Shown here: piece by piece, positions 52,112-62,545 of the stretch
Position numbering within the stretch: the stretch's first letter is position 1
How the letters are laid out: the number at the start of each line of letters is the position of its first letter
From: Terrirhizobium terrae
GTDB taxonomy: Bacteria > Pseudomonadota > Alphaproteobacteria > Rhizobiales > Rhizobiaceae
Reading direction: 5' to 3'
Length of the DNA stretch: 64,000 nucleotides
NCBI RefSeq assembly: GCF_030323265.1
Contig: NZ_CP104992.1
Location: 3,695,501 to 3,759,500, forward strand
The notes under the pieces: generated by a model
What the model was told of the DNA's origin: nothing
Databases searched by the model: none
The model's input: the letters and a program-made list of their open reading frames with translations, nothing else
Program-made: the position numbers and the translations under genes

Positions 52112-53482
52112 ATGCGGATTTTGAAACGCTTGTCGAAGGACGAGCACGGTAATTTTGGAATAATGACTGCGCTTATTCTCGTGCCGCTGATCGGCGCCGC
52201 CGGACTGGCCATCGATTTCGGCCGGGCTCTCAGCCTGCGCAACGAATTGATGGGCGCAGCCGATGCTGCAGCACTCGGTGCCATCAGTCAGGGCACCGCA
52301 GGCTACAAGGCTATCCAGCAGATGAAGCAGGATTGCCAGATCACCATAGCGCAGGATGACGGCAGGAAACTTTTCCTAAGCCAACGCAGCGTTAGTGTCG
52401 AGAACGCCTTCACGGACATGCCCGTGGAAGTGGGCATCGATGTCCAACGCAAGGCCGGCATCATAACCTCCGTCGTGTCCTTCAGCGCTCACGTGCCGAC
52501 GACATTCATGCGCCTGCTCGGCAAGAACGAGATGACCATCACCGGAAGCGCCACGGCGGGCTATGGTGCGCAGGGCAAAAGCTACACCGACTTCTACATG
52601 CTGCTCGACAACACACCGTCCATGGGCATCGCCGCCACCACGGCGGAAATCGCCAGGATGAAGAAGCTGACCCAAGCCTATAACGGCCGCGAATGCGCCT
52701 TCGCCTGCCATGTCGGCTACTACGATAACAAGGGCAAATTCATCGAGAGTCAGAACACCTATCAGGTGGCCAAGAACAACAAGGTCACGCTTCGTATCGA
52801 CGTCGTGGCAAAGGCGGCAAAAACCCTGATCGACAGGATTGTCGACACCGCAGCCGTCAACGAGCAATATCGCGTGGCATCCTACTCCTTCGGCAAGTAT
52901 GCGCTGGAACCGGGCTACCGGATCGACAAGCTGGCCTCTCTGACGCTCGACATGAAAAGCGCCGGCGACGCGACTGAAGACGTCGCCCTGATGACGACCG
53001 ACCACGACTGGTTCAATGACAATGCGCTCACCAGCTTCGACGTGGCTCTTACGGCAATCGGCAAGGAAATCAGCGGCAATGGCGGTGGCGGCGCAAGCGC
53101 TGCAGATCCGGGGAAGATCGTCTATTTCGTCACGGACGGCGTTGCCGACCACCTGAAGCCGGGCGGAAAATGCGCCGGCAGCTGGGAGGGAGAAAAAGGC
53201 CGCTGCCACGAGCCGATCAACACGGCCTATTGCAAAGCTCTCAAGGACCGGAAGATCAAGATCGCTGTTCTCTATACCACCTATGTACCGCTGGATGGCG
53301 ATGGCACCTGGGACGGCTACATCAAGAACGTATTCGCCAATAAGATCGCGTCGAAACTGCAGGAATGCGCTTCACCCGAGCTCTTCTTCGAGGTGGGGCC
53401 GGATGACGACATGGAAGCGGCCATGGTCAAGCTGTTCATCCAGGCCACCGGCGGCACTACGGGTCTCCGACTGACCAATTAA
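52112..53482 (+). CDS. TadG-type protein with von Willebrand A domain
   Basis: 456 residues from ATG 52112. N-terminal TadG segment (HGNFGIMTALILVPLIGAAG), then a vWA domain with near-canonical MIDAS: DNTPSMG (DxTxS form), FDVALTAI and YFVTDGVADH. Internal cysteine pairs (FACH, KCAGSW, RCH) suggest disulfides in the exported domain. Possible adhesion or pilus-assembly role. Separate from the TadE/TadG pair, across the DAHP synthase gene. Confidence 0.82.
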   Translation: MRILKRLSKDEHGNFGIMTALILVPLIGAAGLAIDFGRALSLRNELMGAADAAALGAISQGTAGYKAIQQMKQDCQITIAQDDGRKLFLSQRSVSVENAFTDMPVEVGIDVQRKAGIITSVVSFSAHVPTTFMRLLGKNEMTITGSATAGYGAQGKSYTDFYMLLDNTPSMGIAATTAEIARMKKLTQAYNGRECAFACHVGYYDNKGKFIESQNTYQVAKNNKVTLRIDVVAKAAKTLIDRIVDTAAVNEQYRVASYSFGKYALEPGYRIDKLASLTLDMKSAGDATEDVALMTTDHDWFNDNALTSFDVALTAIGKEISGNGGGGASAADPGKIVYFVTDGVADHLKPGGKCAGSWEGEKGRCHEPINTAYCKALKDRKIKIAVLYTTYVPLDGDGTWDGYIKNVFANKIASKLQECASPELFFEVGPDDDMEAAMVKLFIQATGGTTGLRLTN

Positions 53483-53496
53483 ACGGTCAAACGAAA

Positions 53497-53531
53497 TCGG
53501 CCGGCGTCATTTCCGCCGGCCGACTGTTTTT
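53497..53531. terminator. Terminator between vWA-TadG gene and gor
   Basis: Perfect 10-bp stem TCGGCCGGCG/CGCCGGCCGA (53497-53506 with 53514-53523), 7-nt loop, followed on plus by CTGTTTTTC; serves the converging genes. Confidence 0.82.
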
Positions 53532-53532
53532 C

Positions 53533-54922
53533 TCAGACCCGCTCGCCGTTTTTCACGCGGTAGCTCGGGCTGTACATGGTCACCAGTTCTTCCGCCGCCG
53601 ACGGATGCAGCGCCATAGTGCGATCGAAATCGTCCTTCGTCGCGCCGGCCTTCAGGCAGATGCCGATGATCTGCGCCATCTCGCCCGCCTCGTGGCCGAG
53701 AATGTGGGCACCGACGACCTTGCGGCTTGTCCCATCGACGATCAGCTTCATGATCATCCGCTCCGCCCGGCCGGAAAGCGTCGCACGCATCGGCCGGAAT
53801 TCGGCGCGATAGACTTCGAGTTCGGCATAACGCTTGGCCGCCTCTTCTTCGGAGAGGCCGACGGTGCCGATCTCCGGCTGGGAGAAGACGGCAGTCGGGA
53901 TCAGATCGTAATCCGGTGACGTCGGATTGTCCTTGTAGACCGTCTGGATGAAGCACATCGCCTCGTGGATCGCGACCGGCGTCAGCTGTACGCGATCGGT
54001 GACGTCGCCGAGCGCATAGATGTTCTCGACATTCGTCCGCGAATAATCGTCGACGATGACCGCGCCGCGCTCATCCATGGCAACGCCGGCAGCATCGAGG
54101 CCCAAGCCGTCGGTGTTCGGATCGCGGCCGAGTGCCAGCATGATCGTATCGACGGTGATCGTCTCGCCGCACTTGGTCTTGGCCGTCAGCCCGCCGGCCG
54201 GAGCCTTGGCGACGTTCTCGATCACGTCGGTCAGGATGATCTTGATACCCTTCTCGACCATCGCCTTGTGCAGGCCCTGGCGCATGTCGTGGTCGAAGCG
54301 CGACAGGATTTCCTTTCCACGATAGATCAGCGTCGTATCGACACCGAGACCGTGGAAGATGTTGGCGAATTCAACGGCGATATAGCCACCGCCGGCGATC
54401 AGGATCGACTTCGGCAGCTCTTCCAGATGGAAGGCCTCGTTGGAGGTGATGCAGAGCTCATGGCCCGGAAGTGCCGCATGGGGATTGGCGACGCCGCCCG
54501 TGGCAATCACGATCTTGTCGGCGGTGACCGTCTTGCCGGTCTTCGTCAGGCGGATCGTATGGGCATCGATGAGTTCGGCGCGCGAGATCGATGATCTCAG
54601 CGCCATTGTTCTCCAGCCCGCGGCGATAGAGACCTTCGAGGCGGGCGATTTCCTTGTCCTTGGCAGCAATCAGTGCCTTCCAGTCGAACGTGCTCTCGCC
54701 GACCGTCCAGCCGAATCCGGCAGCATCCTCGAAATGTTCTTGATACTGGGAAGCATAGACAAAGAGCTTCTTCGGCACGCAACCGCGGATGACGCAGGTT
54801 CCTCCGAAGCGGTATTCCTCCGCGATCCCAACCTTCTTGCCGAGACTGGCCGCCACGCGGCCTGCGCGCACGCCGCCGGAACCACCGCCGATTACAAAGA
54901 GATCATAGTCATAGGCGGTCAT
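53533..54922 (-). CDS. gor: Glutathione-disulfide reductase (one frame break at a GANTC site)
   Basis: FAD/NADPH disulfide reductase, 462 residues after repair. N-terminal FAD motif IGGGSGGVRAGR, redox pair in GGTCVIRGCVPKK, NADPH motif AGGGYIAVEFANIF, second FAD motif YALGDVTD and catalytic His in HPSAAEELVTM. Start ATG 54922. The frame changes near 54584-54598, where the sequence reads cgcgGAGATCgatGATCTC; converting one of the two hexamers to its GANTC pentamer restores the join (most natural: NGAEIIDSRAELIDAHT). Confidence 0.94.
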
Positions 54923-54975
54923 TTGGCTCTCCTTAAGCATGCAAAACGCAAGCCGATATAAGCCTTTCGCACCGC

Positions 54976-55004
54976 AAGAAAAAGCCCGGATCGCTCCGGG
55001 CTTT
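54976..55004 (-). terminator. Terminator after the DUF2059 gene
   Basis: AAAGCCCGGA/TCCGGGCTTT (54981-54990 with 54995-55004). In the minus direction a run of T (A run 54979-54983 on plus) ends the stem. Confidence 0.88.
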
Positions 55005-55029
55005 CACATGGCTGGTATGTTCTTATGGA

Positions 55030-55622
55030 TTACTGCTGGGGCGCCAGATTGAGCGTGGGAGCAGGCGTCTGGGCAGCGCCGGCAGCCGGAGCGGCTTCGA
55101 CGGCCGGCATTTCACCCGGATTTGCATCAATCACGCCACGCAGCTTTGCGGTGGACTGGGCCGACAGGTCACGGGAAATGCCGTTCGTCCAGATTTCCGC
55201 AGCGCGGCCAAGTTCGCGCGAGACGAGCGGCGTGCTCGTCAGAAGCTTCTTGCCGGCTTCCGTGTTGAAGAAGGTCGCAATCGTCTCCAGCTCTTCGGCA
55301 GAGAAGCTTTTGCATAGATGGTCGCGGCTTCCTTCTCGAGGTCGGCGCGACGCGACGCGAGAGCCAGAGCCTGCTCATCGACGATGGCCGAGATCTGGTC
55401 CTGGAAGTTCGGCGAGGACTGGATGAACTGCGCCTTCAGACGCTCGGCAAGCGCCGGCAGGATGCTGTCGTAACGATCGGTAACATTGAGCGCCGTGATC
55501 GCCTTGCGGGCGGCGTCGAGTTGAGCCTGCGGAACATCCTGGGCCTGCGCCTGAAACGCGGCGGAACCTGAAAGAGCCAAGGCAAGCGCGAATACACGGC
55601 CGAAAAGCGCCGATTTGATCAT
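55030..55622 (-). CDS. DUF2059-domain secreted protein (one frame break)
   Basis: 197 residues after repair. Signal peptide (GRVFALALALSGSAAFQAQA), then a DUF2059-like helical domain (SPNFQDQISAIVDEQALALA, AEELETIATFFNTEAGKKL). The frame stops at 55239 as read; one A is missing from the run at 55308-55311, and repair gives YAKSFSAEELET and a stop at 55030. Eighteen bp downstream of rpiA on the same strand, so probably one operon. Function unknown. Confidence 0.83.
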
Positions 55623-55640
55623 GTGTAAGTGCTCCTAGTT

Positions 55641-56336
55641 TTATTTCGCCTTGAGCGTCCGCGCTCCCGCCGGGCCGGCGATGATCGCAAGGGACGCCAT
55701 ATGAATGAATAGTCCGTGTTCCACCACGCCGGGGATGAGATTCAATTCGGCAGAAAGTGCCTCTGCATCAGGAATGCGGCCAAATGATGCGTCCAGAATA
55801 TAGTGTCCGCCGTCGGTCATGAAAACATCTTCGCCCGATTTACGCATCGAAAGCGAGCCGGAGAGACCGAGCCGCGTCGCTGCTTTTTCGATGGCGATAC
55901 GGGTAGCGATCTGCCCGAATGAATTGATCTCGATCGGCAGAGGGAAAGCGCCGAGCGTTTCGACGACCTTGCTTTCGTCGGCAATGACGATCACCTGCTT
56001 CGAAGCTGCCGCGACGATCTTTTCGCGAAGAAGCGCACCACCGCCGCCTTTGATCAGCGTCAGGTTGCCGTCCACTTCGTCGGCGCCGTCAATCGTCAGG
56101 TCCAGCTCGGGAAGTTCGTCGAGGGACTTGAGGGAAACGCCGAGTTCAAGGCAGAGCCGCGCCGTACGTTCCGATGTCGGTACGCCCTCGACGCGCAGGC
56201 CGCCATGAACCTTCTCGGCCAGCAGCCGAACGAACTCTTCCGCGGTAGAGCCGGTGCCGATGCCGAGCTTCATTCCGTCTTCGACATAGGCGAGTGCCGC
56301 TGCGGCCGCCTTGACCTTCATTTCCCGGGCGTCCAT
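55641..56336 (-). CDS. rpiA: Ribose-5-phosphate isomerase A
   Basis: Interconverts ribose-5-P and ribulose-5-P. 231 residues from ATG 56336 (MDAREMKVKAAAAALAYV; GGAGAAGG upstream). Active-site blocks: GIGTGSTAEEF, TIDGADEVD, LIKGGGGALLREKIV and TDGGHYILD. The long N-terminal extension in the open frame is not family-like. Divergent from gph. Confidence 0.95.
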   Translation of the reverse strand: MDAREMKVKAAAAALAYVEDGMKLGIGTGSTAEEFVRLLAEKVHGGLRVEGVPTSERTARLCLELGVSLKSLDELPELDLTIDGADEVDGNLTLIKGGGGALLREKIVAAASKQVIVIADESKVVETLGAFPLPIEINSFGQIATRIAIEKAATRLGLSGSLSMRKSGEDVFMTDGGHYILDASFGRIPDAEALSAELNLIPGVVEHGLFIHMASLAIIAGPAGARTLKAK

Positions 56337-56524
56337 ACGCCGCCTTCTCCCCGCTGTTTCAGCCGATCCGCTGTTTACACGCCCCTTTGCGCAAACGAAA
56401 GTCCCCCGACGCGGTTTCTCACACCGTCGACCCGGAGTCTTCTCGGTCCTCCTATCCGCGGCTTGGCAATCGCGGCGTGACATGCTTAAGCGGAACGGTC
56501 TGAAGAGCAGCAATGAGGTAATCC

Positions 56525-57214
56525 GTGAGCGCTCCCATCGTCATCTTCGATCTCGACGGCACATTGATAGACACCGCCCCCGATCTGATCTACAGCCTGA
56601 ATCACACCATCGCCATCGCCGATCTCGAACCGGTGACCTTCGACGACCTCACCCATCTTGTCGGTCAGGGCGCCCGCGTGATGATCAAGCGTGCCTTCGA
56701 GCTGCGCAAGGTCGCGCTGACGGATGAACAGGGCGACGTGCTGTTTGCGCGTTTCATGGAGCACTACCGCGCTCACATGCCCGGCAAGAGCAAGCCTTTC
56801 CCAGGCGTCGTCGATTGCCTGGAACGCTTGTCCGCAGCCGGCATGAACCTCGCCATCTGCACCAACAAGAGCGAAGCTCTCGCTATTCCCCTGATCGAAA
56901 CCCTGGGCCTTGCATCACATTTCCCGGTGATCACCGGAGGCGATACATTTGCGGTCCGCAAGCCGGATGCCGGTCATATCCTCGGCACGATCGAACGTGC
57001 TGGCGGCTCCGCATCCACCGCCATCATGATCGGCGACAGCATCAACGACATCCTTGCCGCCAAGAACGCCGGCATCCCGTCGATCGGCGTAACCTTCGGC
57101 TATTCCGACGTTCCGATGGCAAGCCTGTCGCCCGATCGCATCATCGACCGCTTCGACGAACTGACCGTCGCAATGGCTAAGGACCTGATGTCCTCGAAGT
57201 TCGCCGCCGAATAG
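56525..57214 (+). CDS. gph: Phosphoglycolate phosphatase (HAD family)
   Basis: Dephosphorylates 2-phosphoglycolate. 229 residues; start GTG 56525 after ATGAGG. HAD motifs: FDLDGTLIDTAPDL (nucleophile Asp), ICTNKS (motif II), KPDAGHIL (motif III Lys) and GDSINDILAA (motif IV). Close HAD relatives share this pattern, so the substrate is likely but not certain. Confidence 0.88.
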   Translation: MSAPIVIFDLDGTLIDTAPDLIYSLNHTIAIADLEPVTFDDLTHLVGQGARVMIKRAFELRKVALTDEQGDVLFARFMEHYRAHMPGKSKPFPGVVDCLERLSAAGMNLAICTNKSEALAIPLIETLGLASHFPVITGGDTFAVRKPDAGHILGTIERAGGSASTAIMIGDSINDILAAKNAGIPSIGVTFGYSDVPMASLSPDRIIDRFDELTVAMAKDLMSSKFAAE

Positions 57215-57228
57215 CATCGCCAAAACGA

Positions 57229-57258
57229 AGAGGAGGCGACATTTCTGCCGCCTCCTCT
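57229..57258. terminator. Hairpin between gph and the L,D-transpeptidase gene
   Basis: AGAGGAGGCG/CGCCTCCTCT (57229-57238 with 57249-57258), 10-nt loop, no T run. It lies between two convergent genes 67 bp apart. Confidence 0.6.
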
Positions 57259-57281
57259 CCAACGCTTGTCTTGCCTATGCG

Positions 57282-59387
57282 TCAGCTGCGTGCCGAACGC
57301 GCCTTGGTCGTGGTGTCGAATGCCTTCTCGACAGCCGTATCGCGATCATACACATCGTCGAAATACTCGACCGCGCCATCCTTGTTCGGCCATGCCGTGA
57401 AGTAGGACACGTAGACCGGGATGTTGGCGGTCACCTTTTCCGCGACGTTCTTGCCGGCGGCGATCTCAGCATCGACATCGCCCTCACTCACGCCCAGAAC
57501 AGCGGCAGCCATCTTGCGCGGTTCGGCAAGGCGCACGCAGCCGTGGCTCAGAGCACGCATGTCGCGCTGGAAGAAGCTCTTCGAGGGCGTGTCATGCATG
57601 TAGATCGCATGGGCATTCGGGAACAGGATCTTCAGGTCACCCAGCGCATTGTCGCTCGACGGCGGCTGGCGGACGGAAATGTTGCTCGTCGAACCGAACC
57701 AGTTGACGCTGGACGACGGCATGACCCGGCCGTTGACGGCCACTTCATAGCCCGTGCGATCGAGATAGCTCGGGTCCTGGCGAAGCTTCGGCAGCATCTC
57801 GTTGATGATGATCGACTGCGGCACGCCCCAATAGGGGTTGAACTCGACCGTCTGGATCTGATCGTTGAAGAAGAAGGTCTGGTGTGCCTTCGAACCGATC
57901 ACCACACGCATCGAGAACTGCTCGGCGCCGTGGTCGTGGTAATAGACCCGGTAGGCCGGCTGGTTGATGAAGACGTAACGCTGACCGAGATCATCCGGCA
58001 TCCAGCGTGCCTGCTCCATGGCTACGACAAGCTTCTCGATCTTGTCCTGCGACGTATGACCGGTCATCTTGCGCAGTGTCGCGGCGCCGATGACGCCATC
58101 GGCCTTCAGGCCGACTTCGCTCTGGTACGACTTCACCAGTTCGACCAGTTCCGGCGTATATTCCGGGGTCTTCTGATAGCCGGCCAGTGTCGCGGCATGC
58201 TCGGTCTTCAGCGCTTCCGAACCCTTCTTTTCGATCACGGCCACGATCTGCGGCAGGTCGGCGCTGGTATTGCCGGGCTTGAGCAGCAGGCTATCCGGCA
58301 GCACGATCTCGTCACCCGCATTGGCCGCTTCGGCCTTCAGCTTCGCGAGTTCATTTTTCAGCGCAGCGAAGTTGCCGCTCTTCGGCGCGAGACCTTCGAG
58401 ATAGGCCGCAGCCTCAGCACCCTGCGAGATGGCGGCAAGCGTGGCCGGCAGATCGACGGTCTTGCGCTTCAGGTCGTGATAGCCGGAGATGCGGTTGGGA
58501 TCGACGCGACCACGAACCATGTCCTGCGCAAAAAGCAGTGCCTTCTGTGACAGGGCGAGCTCGAACTGCATCAGTTCCTGCTGGCGTGCGATGGCAGCAG
58601 CGGACTGCACTTCGGGCTGCGCGGCTACAGGCGCTTCCGGCTGAGCCGGCGTGGAGTTCTCGGCGGCATTCTGCACCGGGGCAGCGTCCACCACCGGAGC
58701 GGCAGCCTGTTCGGCGCCAACCGCCGGCGTTTCGGAAGCGACAACCGGCGTTGCTTCAGGCGCATTCGGGACATCCGGTGCGGCAGCCTCGGCCGCGACT
58801 GCATCCGCCTCAGGGGCGGCAGCAGCAGTCTCACCCGAGACAGTAGCGGGCTCGACGCTTGCCGTCGTCAGCGTGGGAGCCGTCAGCATGTAGTCTGCCG
58901 GATCGAGACCGTAGTCGGCAGCGCGCTCGAACAGTGCAAGCACCGCCCTCGCCTTTTCATTGATATCGTCCGGCGAAACCCAGATCGGCTGGCTCGCGGT
59001 TGCGTAATAGCTCTCGAGCGCCTGGGCAATATCGCTCGGCGACGAAACCTTGGCTTCGGCGATCGACCGCAGCGGCTCGGCGGCAGCAAAACCAGCCGTC
59101 TTCACCATGCGCTGCGCATCTGCCTTGTAGGTATAGTAGCGCGGACCGGAAACCTTGGGCAGCGGCTCGGGATCGGCAAGCGCACCTTCGCTCGGCATCG
59201 CCTCCTCGCGGCCACGTCCCGCCAGGGACCCGCCATCACGCTTGCCCGGGCCGCCCATAAGCAGGTCCCGAAGACTGATCGCGTGGGCAGGCGCCGTCGC
59301 GCCAGCGAAGATGGAAAAGCCCGACAGGAGCGCGAGCGCGAGCGTCGTCTTTTTTGATGTGTGCTGCAATGTAGTCCCCGTGACCAT
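57282..59387 (-). CDS. YcbB-type L,D-transpeptidase
   Basis: 701 residues from ATG 59387 with a signal peptide (TLALALLSGFSIFAGATAPA). Amyloid-like SalY/YcbB N-terminal region, an Ala/Pro/Glu-rich insert (~172-266), a peptidoglycan-binding repeat (LVELVKSYQSEVGLKADGVI) and a YkuD catalytic domain with SHGCVRLAEP. Makes 3-3 peptidoglycan crosslinks, a hallmark of polar-growing rhizobia. Convergent with gph. Frame intact. Confidence 0.9.
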   Translation of the reverse strand: MVTGTTLQHTSKKTTLALALLSGFSIFAGATAPAHAISLRDLLMGGPGKRDGGSLAGRGREEAMPSEGALADPEPLPKVSGPRYYTYKADAQRMVKTAGFAAAEPLRSIAEAKVSSPSDIAQALESYYATASQPIWVSPDDINEKARAVLALFERAADYGLDPADYMLTAPTLTTASVEPATVSGETAAAAPEADAVAAEAAAPDVPNAPEATPVVASETPAVGAEQAAAPVVDAAPVQNAAENSTPAQPEAPVAAQPEVQSAAAIARQQELMQFELALSQKALLFAQDMVRGRVDPNRISGYHDLKRKTVDLPATLAAISQGAEAAAYLEGLAPKSGNFAALKNELAKLKAEAANAGDEIVLPDSLLLKPGNTSADLPQIVAVIEKKGSEALKTEHAATLAGYQKTPEYTPELVELVKSYQSEVGLKADGVIGAATLRKMTGHTSQDKIEKLVVAMEQARWMPDDLGQRYVFINQPAYRVYYHDHGAEQFSMRVVIGSKAHQTFFFNDQIQTVEFNPYWGVPQSIIINEMLPKLRQDPSYLDRTGYEVAVNGRVMPSSSVNWFGSTSNISVRQPPSSDNALGDLKILFPNAHAIYMHDTPSKSFFQRDMRALSHGCVRLAEPRKMAAAVLGVSEGDVDAEIAAGKNVAEKVTANIPVYVSYFTAWPNKDGAVEYFDDVYDRDTAVEKAFDTTTKARSARS

Positions 59388-59772
59388 AAGCCCGCGTCTC
59401 GTTCGCGGCGTCGACTTCAGTAACACGCCATCTACCCGATCGCGTGAGGGATGGAAAGGAAATGGGCAATCACTTCTGGGTTTTCTGAAACCCCGAAGCG
59501 CGATGCGCCGAACACGGAGAAGGTTAAGAATTTATTGGTTAATTTTTTACTGACAAATGCCGATAGCGAGCCTTCAACCACAATATAGCGCGTCGATAAA
59601 ACGACGAGACGTGTCAAAAACGACACGGGGGGATCGATCGCAAAAACGGCCGCTTCCGGCTTGCGGACCTCAGGCATTCGTATAGTAATGCGCGCGCCGG
59701 AGGAGTTTGCGCCCCAGCTGCGTTTGTGGACGTGCCGCCCGGCAGCAGCACCAGGGAGAAAAGGCAGCGAAC
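59388..59772. promoter_or_regulatory. Divergent promoter region between L,D-transpeptidase gene and fumC
   Basis: 385 bp with no supported gene. AT-rich around 59518-59560 (TTAAGAATTTATTGGTTAAT), a plausible promoter zone for either gene; no consensus I can defend. Confidence 0.4.
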
Positions 59773-61163
59773 ATGGCATCCACCCGCACCGAAACCGATA
59801 CGTTTGGTCCGATCGAAGTCGAAGGCGACCGTTACTGGGGCGCCCAGGCTCAGCGCTCGCTGGGCAACTTCAAGATCGGCTGGGAAAAACAGCCACTTGC
59901 TGTCGTTCGCGCCCTCGGCATCGTCAAGCAGGCAGCCGCCCGCGCCAACATGGAACTCGCCGGCCTTGATGGCACCGTCGGCAAGGCCATCGTCGATGCC
60001 GCTCAGGAAGTCATTGATGGCAAGCTCAACGATCATTTCCCGCTCGTCGTCTGGCAGACCGGTTCCGGCACCCAGTCGAACATGAACGCCAATGAAGTGA
60101 TCTCCAACCGCGCGATCGAGGTGCTCGGCGGCGTCATGGGCTCCAAAAGCCCGTGCATCCGAACGACCACGTCAACATGAGCCAGTCGTCGAACGACACC
60201 TATCCGACGGCCATGCACATCGCCTGCGTCGAACAGATCCACCACCACCTCCTGCCGTCGCTGAAGCACCTGCACCAGGCGCTGGAAGCCAAGGTCAAGG
60301 CCTTCAGCCACATCATCAAGATCGGCCGCACCCACACCCAGGATGCAACGCCGCTCACCCTCGGCCAGGAATTCTCCGGCTACGCCGCTCAGGTCGCATC
60401 CGCGATCGCCAACATCGAACTGACCATCCCTGCCCTGTCCAAGCTTGCTCAGGGCGGCACCGCTGTCGGCACGGGCCTGAATGCGCCGGTTGGCTTCGCT
60501 GAGAAGGTCGCCGAGGAGATCTCCAAGATCACCGGCTTGCCCTTCGTCACGGCGCCGAACAAGTTCGAGGCGCTCGCTTCACACGACTCCATGGTCTTCT
60601 CGCACGGCGCGATCAACGCTGCGGCGGCCGCCCTCTTCAAGATCGCCAACGACATCCGCTTCCTCGGCTCCGGCCCGCGCGCCGGCCTCGGCGAACTGTC
60701 GCTGCCGGAAAACGAACCGGGCTCGTCAATCATGCCGGGCAAGGTCAACCCGACCCAGTCGGAAGCTCTGACTCAGGTCTGCGCCCACATCTTCGGCAAT
60801 CACGCGGCACTCACCTTCGCCGGCAGCCAGGGCCATTTCGAGCTCAACGTCTACAATCCGATGATGGCCTACAACTTCCTGCAGTCGGTTCAGCTGCTCG
60901 GCGACGCCGCCGTCTCCTTCACCGACAATTGCGTCGTCGGCATCGAGGCCCGCGAGGACAACATCCGCAAGGGTGTCGAAAACTCACTCATGCTGGTCAC
61001 CGCGCTCAATTCCAAGCTCGGCTACGACGCCTGCGCCAAGATCGCCAAGACAGCCCACAAGAACGGCACGACGCTCCGTGAGGAAGCTGTTGGCGGCGGT
61101 TACCTGACGAATGAGGAGTTCGACCAGTATGTCCGCCCTGAAAACATGATCGGACCGAAGTAA
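59773..61163 (+). CDS. fumC: Class II fumarate hydratase (one frame break)
   Basis: Hydrates fumarate to malate in the TCA cycle; oxygen-stable, iron-free. 463 residues after repair. Blocks: GSGTQSNMNANEVI, HPNDHVNMSQSSND, and the signature GSSIMPGKVNP. ATG 59773 follows AAGGCAGCG. One A is missing from the run at 60145-60148; restoring it joins MGSKKPVHPNDHVN. A hairpin follows the stop. Confidence 0.96.
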
Positions 61164-61181
61164 CGCTGAACTATAGATTGT

Positions 61182-61214
61182 GGCCGCCAAGCACCCAAAA
61201 GCGCCTTGGCGGCC
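61182..61214 (+). terminator. Hairpin after fumC
   Basis: GGCCGCCAAG/CTTGGCGGCC (61182-61191 with 61205-61214), 13-nt loop, 19 bp past the stop, weak T tail. The remaining sequence to 61449 is AT-rich and gene-free. Confidence 0.65.
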
Positions 61215-61449
61215 TCTCATTACCGCAAATATTTTTTCACTAAAATCTTGAATGCCATCGAGCCGCTTGCATAATGAATGTGAAAAAATCTCGTAAGTGC
61301 TTGAATACAGAAATAATTTTAATTCAGAATGATCGTCGCCGGCCCAATCCAAAGCGGCATAGCGAAACGAACGCCTTAATTGTTTCCCAATATTTTTAAC
61401 CTATCAATTTACCAAACTTAACGTGCCGAGATTTAACTGGGGGTCGTCG

Positions 61450-62520
61450 ATGACGACGGTATCTGCACCGAAAGCGCAGCCGAGTGATCTGATGGGGCAG
61501 ATCATTCTGGCGGTAAGGTCGATGGGGGTCTCTCCCATCCCGCGCAACTATAACCTCTTCTATGAAGCGTATATCGGATCCAATCCGGACCTGACGCGTG
61601 ATCTGGCGGCCCTTGGCAGCCGGGCGACGCAGGAAGATCTGGACGCCATTTCCGAACGCTACATGGGCGCGCCCCATGCGGCGGTCATCGAAAAGGCCAA
61701 TGATCGCTTGCTGACCGAGCTCGACGCGCTTCTGAAGCTGCTGCGCCAGGAACAAAACTCCCTGGAAAGCTACGGCAAGCTGCTCAGCGAGACGGCTGCC
61801 CGCATCAATTCGAAGAACAGCTTCTCGTCCGAGATCATCCGCAGCGCGATCAGCCTCTTGAGCGAGGCGACCGACGACAAGATGGCTCACGGCGAGCGCA
61901 CCGTGGACGACATGGTTCAGCGCTCCCACGAGATGGATCAGGTCCGCCGCGAACTCGACGAATACAAGCGCATCGCCAATACCGATTCGCTGACGCGGCT
62001 TTCCAACCGCCGTGCCTTCGACGAGCGTCTGGCGCTCGCCTACGACAATCCGACCGCCCTGCCGCTCACCGCGCTCGTGCTGGCCGATATCGACAATTTC
62101 AAGAAGATCAACGACAGCTTCGGCCATCCGGTCGGCGACAAGATCCTGGCAACCGTCGCATCTGTCCTGCGTGCCAATGTCCGCAAGGATGTCTTCGTCG
62201 CCCGTACCGGCGGCGAGGAATTCGCGCTGCTGGTCGAGGGCAACACGCCGGATGAAGTCATGATCATCTGCGAACGCGTACGCCGCGCGCTTGAAACCCG
62301 CACGTTCCGCAACACCCGTTCGGGCATCAATTACGGACCGGTGACGATTTCGCTCGGCTATTCCATGGCCGCCCAGGCGACCGATCCGGGCGAGCTCTAT
62401 GCCCAGTCGGATGCCGCGCTTTACTACGCCAAGAACAGCGGCCGCAACCGCACGGTCTTCTTCGAAGACAGCATGAAGAGCCACTATGTTGGCAAGAGCT
62501 GGCTGATCTACAAGTCGTAA
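61450..62520 (+). CDS. GGDEF-domain diguanylate cyclase
   Basis: Makes cyclic di-GMP. 356 residues from ATG 61450 after GGGGGTCG. The N-terminal ~165 residues are helical with no membrane helix (PIPRNYNLFYEAYIGSNPDL). GGDEF domain: ADIDNFKKINDSFGHPVGDK and active site TGGEEF. I see no RxxD inhibitory site at the usual spacing (VRKD precedes). Soluble cytoplasmic enzyme; input signal unknown. Confidence 0.88.
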   Translation: MTTVSAPKAQPSDLMGQIILAVRSMGVSPIPRNYNLFYEAYIGSNPDLTRDLAALGSRATQEDLDAISERYMGAPHAAVIEKANDRLLTELDALLKLLRQEQNSLESYGKLLSETAARINSKNSFSSEIIRSAISLLSEATDDKMAHGERTVDDMVQRSHEMDQVRRELDEYKRIANTDSLTRLSNRRAFDERLALAYDNPTALPLTALVLADIDNFKKINDSFGHPVGDKILATVASVLRANVRKDVFVARTGGEEFALLVEGNTPDEVMIICERVRRALETRTFRNTRSGINYGPVTISLGYSMAAQATDPGELYAQSDAALYYAKNSGRNRTVFFEDSMKSHYVGKSWLIYKS

Positions 62521-62545
62521 GACTTACCCAGAGGTCAGCCGCCGC

